From Muricea muricata (lineage: Eukaryota > Cnidaria > Anthozoa > Malacalcyonacea > Plexauridae), in NCBI GenBank assembly GCA_963855995.1, contig OY979721.1:6179195-6243194 (forward strand): a stretch of DNA of 64,000 bases, given 5' to 3'. Shown here piece by piece: positions 1 through 9,146 of the stretch. The notes below the pieces were generated by a model. It was not told the DNA's origin. It did not search any database and saw only the letters and a program-made list of their open reading frames with translations. The first letter of the stretch is position 1; each line of letters starts with the position of its first letter. The position numbers and the translations under genes are program-made.

Positions 1-108
1 GCGACGTTTTAGAGCTTAAAATGAGGTTTTCAGGGCAAAAGTGAACGAGTTGAGCGCAATGATGTACTGCAATCACGGACCTAAAAGAGACTTTCTAAAT
101 GGAAATTG
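1..108. repeat. Subunit A of the ancestral trimer
   Basis: First third of the monomer. It carries TGAGCG at 51-56 within GAGTTGAGCGCAATGATG. Aligned on this motif, the stretch from AAAATGAGGTTTTCAG onward matches B and C at GTTTT, GCT/GCG, CGA..TGAGCG.AA and the following ATG. Its diagnostic variants across the array include TCAGTGCTAAAG, TCAGGGCAAAAG, TCAATGCTAAAA, TCAGTGCTAATG and TCATTGCTAAAG, which mark subfamilies. Confidence 0.85.
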
Positions 109-215
109 CAGAACTTAGCAAGTCGGGAATCATGTTTTCGGCGCTCAAACCATCGAGATGAGCGAAATGACATGTTGAAATGAGAAACCTATAACTTGGT
201 TGTAAACTGAAAAGA
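109..215. repeat. Subunit B of the ancestral trimer
   Basis: Middle third of the monomer. TGAGCG lies at 159-164 inside CATCGAGATGAGCGAAATG. The block AATCATGTTTTCGGCGCTC lines up with AAATTGCGTTTTAAGCGTTC in subunit C, and the following CGA..TGAGCG.AA..ACATG.T.AAAT is shared by both. This is the most variable third of the repeat. Linked changes between about 155 and 200 define several monomer types, for example GACAAGAGCAAAATAACACG with TTGCTTGTAGAC versus GAGATGAGCGAAATGACATG with TTGGTTGTAAAC. Confidence 0.85.
142..164. repeat. Short inverted repeat in subunit B
   Basis: CGCTCA at 142-147 and TGAGCG at 159-164 are perfect reverse complements separated by 11 bases. It recurs in monomers with the GAGATGAGCG or CATGAGCG variant. 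It is shortened in the GACAAGAGC type and destroyed in the GATGATAGG type found after 47.3 kb. It could form a small cruciform or hairpin or be a two-fold protein site; no function is shown. Confidence 0.8.
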
Positions 216-251
216 AGCGATCTTTGAACCATCAAAATTGCGTTTTAAGCG

Positions 252-259
252 TTCTAGAA
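252..259. other. TTCTAGAA palindrome in nearly every monomer
   Basis: Perfect 8-bp palindrome containing TCTAGA. It matches two adjoining inverted units (TTC then GAA, two bases apart) of a heat-shock element, but a clear third unit is missing on both sides. Losses by eye: GTTGTAGAAG near 555, 2836 and 17044, TTCCAGAAG near 51595 and 52564, and TTCTAGAGTC near 47725, 48371 and 51278. It may simply be a conserved feature of the repeat. Confidence 0.6.
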
Positions 260-262
260 GCG

Positions 263-288
263 ATTTGAGCGTAAAAACATGCTCAAAT
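263..288. repeat. Inverted repeat in subunit C (8-bp arms, 10-base loop)
   Basis: ATTTGAGC at 263-270 and GCTCAAAT at 281-288 are perfect reverse complements around the loop GTAAAAACAT. The pairing is kept in most monomers. It is weakened in units reading GATTTAAGCG (for example near 9950, 11245 and 17700) or CATGCTAAAAT (near 43553, 44197 and 46135). One arm contains the TGAGC core that all three subunits share. Confidence 0.85.
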
Positions 289-2260
289 AACCAACTAAAA
301 ATTGCCGTTTTAAATCGATCAGGGCAACGTTTTAGAGCTTGAAATGATGTTTTCAGTGCTAAAGTGAAAGAGTTGAGCGTAATGATGTACTGCAATCACG
401 GACCTAAAAGAGACCTTCTAAATGGAAATAGCAGAAGTTAACAAGTCGGGAATCATGTTTTCGGCGCTCAAACCATCGAGATGAGCGAAATAACACGTTG
501 ACAAGAAAAACCTATAACTTGCTTGTAAACTGAAAAGAAACGATCTTAGAACCATCAAAATCACGTTTTAGGTGTTGTAGAAGCGATTTGAGCGTAAAAA
601 CATGCTCAAATAACCAACTTAAAATTGCCGTTGTAAATCTATCAGGGCGACGTTTTAGAGCTTAAAATGAGGTTGTCAGTGCTAATGTGAACGAGTTGAG
701 CGCAATGATGTACTGCAATCACGGACCTAAAAGAAACTTTCTAAATGGAAATTGCAGAACTTACCAAGTCGGGAATCATGTTTTCGGCGCTCAAACCATC
801 GACATGAGCGAAATAACACGTTTACATAAGAAACCTATAACTTGCTTGTAGACTGAAAAGAAACGATCTTAGAACCATCAAAATAGCGTTTTAAGCGTTC
901 TAGAAGCGATTTGAGCGTAAAAACATGCTCAAATCACCAACTAAAAATCGCCGTTTTAAATCGATCAGGGCGACGTTTTAGAGCTTAAAACGAAGTTTTC
1001 AGTGCTAAAGTGAACGAGTTGAGCGCAATGATGTACTGCAATCACGGACCTAACCCAGACCTTCTAAATGGAAATAGCAGAAGTTAGCAAGTCTGGAATC
1101 ATGTTTTCGGCGCTCAAACCATCGAGATGAGCGAAAAAACACGTTGACATGAGAAACCTATAACTTGCTTTTAGACTGAAAAGAAACGCTCTTAGAACCA
1201 TCAAAATTGCGTTTTAAGCGTTCTAGAAGCGATTTGAGCGTAAAAACATGCTCAAATCACCAACTAAAAATTGCCGTTTTAAATCGATCAGGGCGACGTT
1301 TTAGAGCTTAAAATGAGGTTTTCAGTGCTAAAGTGAACGAGTTGAGCGCAATGATGTACGCAATCACGGACTTGAAAGAGACCTTCTAAATGAAAATAGC
1401 AGAAGTTAGCAAGTCGGGAATCATGTTTTCGGCGCTCAAACCATCGAGATGAGCGAAAAAACACGTTGACATTAGAAACCTATAACTTGCTTGTAGACTG
1501 AAAAGAAACGATCTTAGAACCATCAAAATTGCGTTTTAAGCGTTCTAGAAGCGATTTGAGCGTAAAAACATGCTCAAATCACCAATTAAAAATTGCCGTT
1601 TTAAATCGATCAGGGCGACGTTTTAGAGCTTAAAATGAGGTTTTCAGGGCAAAAGTGAACGAGTTGAGCGCAATGATGTACTGCAATCACGGACCTAAAA
1701 AAGACTTTCTAAATGGAAATTGCAGAACTTAGCAAGTCGGGAATCATGTTTTCGGCGCTCAAACCATCGAGATGAGCGAAATGACATGTTGAAATGAGAA
1801 ACCTATAACTTGGTTGTAAACTGAAAAGAAACGATCTTAGAACCATCAAAATCACGTTTTAGGCGTTCTAGAAGCGATTTGAGCGTAAAGACATGCTCAA
1901 ATCACCAACTAAAAATCGCCGTTTTAAATCGATCAGAGCGACGTTTTAGAGCTTAAAATGAGGTTTTCATTGCTAAAGTGAACGAGTTGAGCGCAATGAT
2001 GTACTGCAATCACGGACCTAAAAGAGACTTTCTAAATAGAAATTGCAGAACTTAGCATGTCGGGAATCATGTTTTCGGCGGTCAAACCATCGACATGAGC
2101 GAAAGTACATGTTGAAATGAGAAACCTATAACTTGCTTGTAGACTGAAAAGAAACGATCTTAGAACCATAAAAATCGCGTTTTAAGCGTTCTAGAAGCGA
2201 TTTGAGCGTAAAAACATGCTCAAATCACCAACTAAAAATTGCCGTTTTAAATCGATCAGG

Positions 2261-3194
2261 GCGACGTTTTAGAGCTTAAAATGAGGTTTTCAGGGCAAAA
2301 GTGAACGAGTTGAGCGCAATGATGTACTGCAATCACGGACCTAAAAGAGACTTTCTAAATGGAAATTGCAGAACTTAGCAAGTCGGGAATCATGTTTTCG
2401 GCGCTCAAACCATCGAGATGAGCGAAATGACATGTTGAAATGAGAAACCTATAACTTGGTTGTAAACTGAAAAGAAGCGATCTTTGAACCATCAAAATTG
2501 CGTTTTAAGCGTTCTAGAAGCGATTTGAGCGTAAAAACATGCTCAAATAACCAACTAAAAATTGCCGTTTTAAATCGATCAGGGCAACGTTTTAGAGCTT
2601 GAAATGATGTTTTCAGTGCTAAAGTGAAAGAGTTGAGCGTAATGATGTACTGCAATCACGGACCTAAAAGAGACCTTCTAAATGGAAATAGCAGAAGTTA
2701 ACAAGTCGGGAATCATGTTTTCGGCGCTCAAACCATCGAGATGAGCGAAATAACACGTTGACAAGAAAAACCTATAACTTGCTTGTAAACTGAAAAGAAA
2801 CGATCTTAGAACCATCAAAATCACGTTTTAGGTGTTGTAGAAGCGATTTGAGCGTAAAAACATGCTCAAATAACCAACTTAAAATTGCCGTTGTAAATCT
2901 ATCAGGGCGACGTTTTAGAGCTTAAAATGAGGTTGTCAGTGCTAATGTGAACGAGTTGAGCGCAATGATGTACTGCAATCACGGACCTAAAAGAGACTTT
3001 CTAAATGGAAATTGCAGAACTTACCAAGTCGGGAATCATGTTTTCGGCGCTCAAACCATCGACATGAGCGAAATAACACGTTTACATAAGAAACCTATAA
3101 CTTGCTTGTAGACTGAAAAGAAACGATCTTAGAACCATCAAAATAGCGTTTTAAGCGTTCTAGAAGCGATTTGAGCGTAAAAACATGCTCAAAT
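2261..3194. repeat. Seven-monomer block, partial copy 2
   Basis: About three monomers repeating 1-934. The same stretch is present a third time at 16469-17402 (offset 14208 from here), with small differences such as GTTTAAGAGC near 16475 and GTTGAAAAG near 16966. Confidence 0.85.
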
Positions 3195-3279
3195 AACCAA
3201 CTAAAAATTGCCGTTTTAAATCGATCATCGCGACGTTTTAGAGCTTGAAATGATGTTTTCAGTGCTAAAGTGAAAGAGT

Positions 3280-6186
3280 TGAGCGCAATGATGTACTGCA
3301 ATCACGGACCTAAAAGAGACTTTCTAAATGGAAATTGCAGAACTTAGCATGTCGGGAATCATGTTTTCGGCGCTCAAATCATCGAGATGAGCGAAATGAC
3401 ATGTTGAAATGAGAAACCTATAACTTGGTTGTAAACTGAAAAGAAACGATCTTAGAACCATAAAAATCACGTTTAAGGCGTTCTAGAAGCGATTTGAGCG
3501 TAAAAACATGCTCAAATAACCAACTAAAAATATCCGTTTTAAATCGATCAGGGCGACGTTTTAGAGCTTAAAATGAGGTTTTCAATGCTAAAATGAACGA
3601 GTTGAGCGCAATGACGTTCTGCAATCACGGACCTAAAAGAGACTTTCTAAATGGAAATTGCAGAACTTAGCATGTCGGGTATCATGTTTTCGGAGCGCAA
3701 ACCATCGAGATGAGCGAAATGACATGTTGAAATGAGAAACCTATAACTTGGTTTTAACCTGAAAGAAACGATCTTAGAACCATCAAAATCACGTTTTAGG
3801 CGTTCTAGAAGCGATTTGAGCGTAAAAACATGCTCAAATAACCAACTAAAAATTGCCGTTTTAAATCGATCAGGGCGACGTTTTAGAGCTTAAAATGAGG
3901 TTTTCAGTGCTAAAGTGAACGAGTTGAGCACAATGATGTACTGCAATCACGGACCTAAAAGAGACTTTCTAAATGGAAATTGCCGAACTTAGCATGTCGG
4001 GAATCATGTTTTCGGCGCTCAAACCATCGAGATGAGCGAAATGACATGTTGAAATGAGAAACCTATAACTCGCTTGTAGACTTAAAAGAAACGATCTTAG
4101 AACCATCAAAATCGCGTTTTAAGCGTTCTAGAAGCGATTTGAGCGTAAAAACATGCTCAAATAACCAACTAAAAATTGCCGTTTTAAATCGATCAGGGCG
4201 ACGTTTTAGAGCTTGAAATGATGTTTTCAGTGCTAAAGTGAAAGAGTTGAGCGCAATGATGTACTGCAATCACGGACCTAAAAGAGACTTTCTAAATGGA
4301 AATTGCAGAACTTAGCATGTCGGGAATCATGTTTTCGGCGCTCAAACCATCGAGATGAGCGAAATGACATGTTGAAATGAGAAACCTATAACTTGGTTGT
4401 AAACTGAAAAGAAACGATCTTAGAACCATAAAAATCACGTTTAAGGCGTTCTAGAAGCGATTTGAGCGTAAAAACATGCTCAAACAACCAACTAATAATA
4501 TCCGTTTTAAATCGATCAGGGCGACGTTTTAGAGCTTAAAATGAGGTTTTCAATGCTAAAATGAACGAGTTGAGCGCAAAGACGTTCTGCAATCACGGAC
4601 CTAAAAGAGACTTTCTAAATGGAAATTGCAGAACTTAGCAAGTCGGGAATCATGTTTTCTGCGCTCAAACCATCCACATGAGCGAAATAACACGTTGACA
4701 TGAAAAACCTATAACTTGCTTGTAGACTGAAAAGAAACGATCTTAGAACCATCAAAATTGCGTTTTAAGCGTTCTAGAAGCGATTTGAGCGTAAAAACAT
4801 GCTCAAATAACCAACAAAAAATTGCCGTTTTAAATCGATCAGGGCGACGTTTTAGAGCTTGAAATGATGTTTTCAGTGCTAAAGTGAAAGAGTTGAGCGC
4901 AATGATGTACTGCAATCACGGACCTAAAAGAGACTTTCTAAATGGAAATTGCAGAACTTAGCTTGTCGGGAATCATGTTTTCGGCGCTCAAACCATCGAG
5001 ATGAGCGAAATGACATGTTGAAATGAGAAACCTATAACTTGGTTGTAAACTGAAAAGAAACGATCTTAGAACCATAAAAATCACGTTTTAGGCGTTCTAG
5101 AAGCGATTTGAGCGTAAAAACATGCTCAAATAACCAACTACAAATTGCCGTTTTAAATCGATCAGGGCGACGTTTTAGAGCTTAAAATGAGGTTTTCAGT
5201 GCTAATGTGAACGAGTTGAGCGCAATGATGTACTGCAATCACGGACTTAAAAGAGACTTTCTAAATGGAAATTGCAGAACTTAGCAAGTCGGGAATCATG
5301 TTTTCGGCGCTCAAACCATCCACATGAGCGAAATAACACGTTGACATGAAAAACCTATAACTTGCTTGTAGACTGAAAAGAAACGATCTTAGAACCATCA
5401 AAATGGCGTTTTAAGCGTTCTAGAAGCGATTTGAGCGTAAAAACATGCTCAAATAACCAACTTAAAATTGCCGTTGTAAATCGATCTGGGCGACGTTTTA
5501 GAGCTATAAATGAGGTTGTCAGTGCTAATGTGAACGAGTTGAGCGCAATGATGTACTGCAATCACGGACCTAAAAGAGACTTTCTAAATGGAAATTGCAG
5601 AACTTAGCATGTCGGGAATCATGTTTTCGGCGCTAAAACCATCGAGATGAGCGAAATGACATGTTTAAATGAGAAACCTATAACTTGCTTGTAAACTGAA
5701 AAGTAACGATCTTAGAACCATAAAAATCACGTTTAAGGCGTTCTAGAAGCGATTTGAGCGTAAAAACATGCTCAAACAACCAACTAAAAATATCCGTTTT
5801 AAATCGATCAGGGCGACGTTTTAGAGCTTAAAATGAGGTTTTCAATGCTAAAATGAACGAGTTGAGCGCAATGATGTACTGCAATCACGGACCTAAAAGA
5901 GACTTTCTAAATGGAAATTGCAGAACTTAGCAAAACGGGAATCATGTTTTCGGCGCTCAAACCATCCACATGAGCGAAATAACACGTTGACATGAAAAAC
6001 CTATAACTTGCTTGTAGACTGAAAAGAAACGATCTTAGAACCATCAAAATCACGTTTTAGGCGTTCTAGAAGCGATTTGAGCGTAAAAACATGCTCAAAT
6101 AACCAACTACAAATTGCCGTTTTAAATCGATCAGGGCGACGTTTTAGAGCTTAAAATGAGGTTTTCAGTGCTAATGTGAACGAGTT
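3280..6186. repeat. Nine-monomer block, copy 1 (2907 bp)
   Basis: Repeated at 6187-9093 with an offset of exactly 2907 bp (9 x 323). Shared markers are GCCGAACTTAGC (about 3982 and 6889), GACTTAAAAGAAACG (4080 and 6987), ACTAATAATATCC (about 4491 and 7398), CTATAAATGAGG and AACTACAAATTGCC. One unit here has GGTTTTAACCTGAAAG at 3750 in place of GGTTGTAAACTGAAAAG. Confidence 0.8.
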
Positions 6187-9146
6187 GAGCGCAATGATGT
6201 ACTGCAATCACGGACCTAAAAGAGACTTTCTAAATGGAAATTGCAGAACTTAGCATGTCGGGAATCATGTTTTCGGCGCTCAAACCATCGAGATGAGCGA
6301 AATGACATGTTGAAATGAGAAACCTATAACTTGGTTGTAAACTGAAAAGAAACGATCTTAGAACCATAAAAATCACGTTTAAGGCGTTCTAGAAGCGATT
6401 TGAGCGTAAAAACATGCTCAAATAACCAACTAAAAATATCCGTTTTAAATCGATCAGGGCGACGTTTTAGAGCTTAAAATGAGGTTTTCAATGCTAAAAT
6501 GAACGAGTTGAGCGCAATGACGTTCTGCAATCACGGACCTAAAAGAGACTTTCTAAATGGAAATTGCAGAACTTAGCATGTCGGGTATCATGTTTTCGGA
6601 GCTCAAACCATCGAGATGAGCGAAATGACATGTTGAAATGAGAAACCTATAACTTGGTTGTAAACTGAAAAGAAACGATCTTAGAACCATCAAAATCACG
6701 TTTTAGGCGTTCTAGAAGCGATTTGAGCGTAAAAACATGCTCAAATAAATAACTAAAAATTGCCGTTTTAAATCGATCACGGCGACGTTTTAGAGCTTAA
6801 AATGAGGTTTTCAGTGCTAAAGTGAACGAGTTGAGCACAATGATGTACTGCAATCACGGACCTAAAAGAGACTTTCTAAATGGAAATTGCCGAACTTAGC
6901 ATGTCGGGAATCATGTTTTCGGCGCTCAAACCATCGAGATGAGCGAAATGACATGTTGAAATGAGAAACCTATAACTCGCTTGTAGACTTAAAAGAAACG
7001 ATCTTAGAACCATCAAAATCGCGTTTTAAGCGTTCTAGAAGCGATTTGAGCGTAAAAACATGCTCAAATAACCAACTAAAAATTGCCGTTTTAAATCGAT
7101 CAGGGCGACGTTTTAGAGCTTGAAATGATGTTTTCAGTGCTAAAGTGAAAGAGTTGAGCGCAATGATGTACTGCAATCACGGACCTAAAAGAGACTTTCT
7201 AAATGGAAATTGCAGAACTTAGCATGTCGGGAATCATGTTTTCGGCGCTCAAACCATCGAGATGAGCGAAATGACATGTTGAAATGAGAAACCTATAACT
7301 TGGTTGTAAACTGAAAAGAAACGATCTTAGAACCATAAAAATCACGTTTAAGGCGTTCTAGAAGCGATTTGAGCGTAAAAACATGCTCAAACAACCAACT
7401 AATAATATCCGTTTTAAATCGATCAGGGCGACGTTTTAGAGCTTAAAATGAGGTTTTCAATGCTAAAATGAACGAGTTGAGCGCAAAGACGTTCTGCAAT
7501 CACGGACCTAAAAGAGACTTTCTAAATGGAAATTGCAGAACTTAGCAAGTCGGGAATCATGTTTTCGGCGCTCAAACCATCCACATGAGCGAAATAACAC
7601 GTTGACATGAAAAACCTATAACTTGCTTGTAGACTGAAAAGAAACGATCTTAGAACCATCAAAATTGCGTTTTAAGCGTTCTAGAAGCGATTTGAGCGTA
7701 AAAACATGCTCAAATAACCAACAAAAAATTGCCGTTTTAAATCGATCAGGGCGACGTTTTAGAGCTTGAAATGATGTTTTCAGTGCTAAAGTGAAAGAGT
7801 TGAGCGCAATGATGTACTGCAATCACGGACCTAAAAGAGACTTTCTAAATGGAAATTGCAGAACTTAGCATGTCGGGAATCATGTTTTCGGCGCTCAAAC
7901 CATCGAGATGAGCGAAATGACATGTTGAAATGAGAAACCTATAACTTGGTTGTAAACTGAAAAGAAACGATCTTAGAACCATAAAAATCACGTTTTAGGC
8001 GTTCTAGAAGCGATTAGAGCGTAAAAACATGCTCAAATAACCAACTACAAATTGCCGTTTTAAATCGATCAGGGCGACGTTTTAGAGCTTAAAATGAGGT
8101 TTTCAGTGCTAATGTGAACGAGTTGAGCGCAATGATGTACTGCAATCACGGACCTAAAAGAGACTTTCTAAATGGAAATTGCAGAACTTAGCAAGTCGGG
8201 AATCATGTTTTCGGCGCTCAAACCATCGAGATGAGCGAAATAACACGTTGACATGAAAAACCTATAACTTGCTTGTAGACTGAAAAGAAACGATCTTAGA
8301 ACCATCAAAATTGCGTTTTAAGCGTTCTAGAAGCGATTTGAGCGTAAAAACATGCTCAAATAACCAACTTAAAATTGCCGTTGTAAATCGATCAGGGCGA
8401 CGTTTTAGAGCTATAAATGAGGTTGTCAGTGCTAATGTGAACGAGTTGAGCGCAATGATGTACTGCAATCACGGACCTAAAAGAGACTTTCTAAATGGAA
8501 ATTGCAGAACTTAGCATGTCGGGAATCATGTTTTCGGCGCTAAAACCATCGAGATGAGCGAAATGACATGTTGAAATGAGAAACCTATAACTTGGTTGTA
8601 AACTGAAAAGTAACGATCTTAGAACCATAAAAATCACGTTTAAGGCGTTCTAGAAGCGATTTGAGCGTAAAAACATGCTCAAACAACCAACTAAAAATAT
8701 CCGTTTTAAATCGATCAGGGCGACGTTTTAGAGCTTAAAATGAGGTTTTCAATGCTAAAATGAACGAGTTGAGCGCAATGATGTACTGCAATCACGGACC
8801 TAAAAGAGACTTTCTAAATGGAAATTGCAGAACTTAGCAAAACGGGAATCATGTTTTCGGCGCTCAAACCATCCACATGAGCGAAATAACACGTTGACAT
8901 GAAAAACCTATAACTTGCTTGTAGACTGAAAAGAAACGATCTTAGAACCATCAAAATCACGTTTTAGGCGTTCTAGAAGCGATTTGAGCGTAAAAACATG
9001 CTCAAATAACCAACTACAAATTGCCGTTTTAAATCGATCAGGGCGACGTTTTAGAGCTTAAAATGAGGTTTTCAGTGCTAATGTGAACGAGTTGAGCGCA
9101 ATGATGTACTGCAATCACGGACCTAAAAGAGACTTTCTAAATGGAA
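6187..9146. repeat. Nine-monomer block, copy 2
   Basis: Second copy of the 2907-bp block, diverging after about 9146 where GGAAATAGC replaces GGAAATTGC. A further pair of copies lies in the beta unit at about 18.5-24.6 kb, where the spacing is 3230 bp (ten monomers) because one monomer has been duplicated. Confidence 0.8.

Larger units (their letters stand above)
1..323. repeat. Reference monomer (first complete unit)
   Basis: This unit is used as the phase reference; the starting base is arbitrary. It begins GCGACGTTTTAGAGCTT and ends AAATCGATCAGG, and the next unit starts at 324. It contains three related subunits of 108, 107 and 108 bp, an inverted repeat in the second and third subunits, the palindrome TTCTAGAA, and an ATCGAT site at 314-319. 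It has 17 CpG dinucleotides where about 12 would be expected from composition. It is near-identical to the unit at 2261-2583 and, with few differences, to the one starting at 16469. Confidence 0.95.
216..323. repeat. Subunit C of the ancestral trimer
   Basis: Last third of the monomer. TGAGCG is at 266-271 within AGCGATTTGAGCGTAAAAAC. It aligns with subunit B without gaps over at least 60 bases around the motif. It contains the palindrome TTCTAGAA and the 8-bp inverted repeat ATTTGAGC/GCTCAAAT. A common polymorphism just downstream (ATAACC versus ATCACC) separates monomer types and decides whether a minus-strand frame stays open. Confidence 0.85.
1..2260. repeat. Seven-monomer block, copy 1
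   Basis: The sequence at 1-934 reappears at 2261-3194, an offset of 2260 bp (seven monomers minus one base). I saw one substitution, A at 734 versus G at 2994. The copies part after CATGCTCAAAT, with CACC at 934-937 and AACC at 3194-3197. The block includes a monomer with CCTAACCCAGACC at 1049 and one lacking a base in TGTACGCAATC near 1357. Confidence 0.85.

Noticed and set aside
109-130. CENP-B box in CTTAGCAAGTCGGGAATC
   Set aside because: The CGGGA end matches, but TTCG at the required distance is missing (ACTT is found there), and the variant GCAAAACGGG does not restore it.
189-395. Minus-strand reading frames of 68-69 codons (26 copies, e.g. 189-395, 4063-4269, 62823-63029) as a repeated small-protein gene family
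   Set aside because: The frame is open in only about one monomer in eight. The common ATCACC variant puts TGA in it, while ATAACC leaves it open. 323 is not divisible by three, the frame ends inside each monomer, and the peptide shows the same 36-residue (108-bp) internal echo as the DNA (ALNS near residue 7, TLKS near residue 42). I saw no ribosome or promoter context.
8311-8514. Plus-strand frames of 67 codons (8311-8514, 13154-13357, 20581-20784, 23811-24014, 29945-30148, 36080-36283)
   Set aside because: They begin at TTG rather than ATG, are found only in the CTATAAATGAGG subfamily, and the residues simply translate the repeat. They are chance frames.
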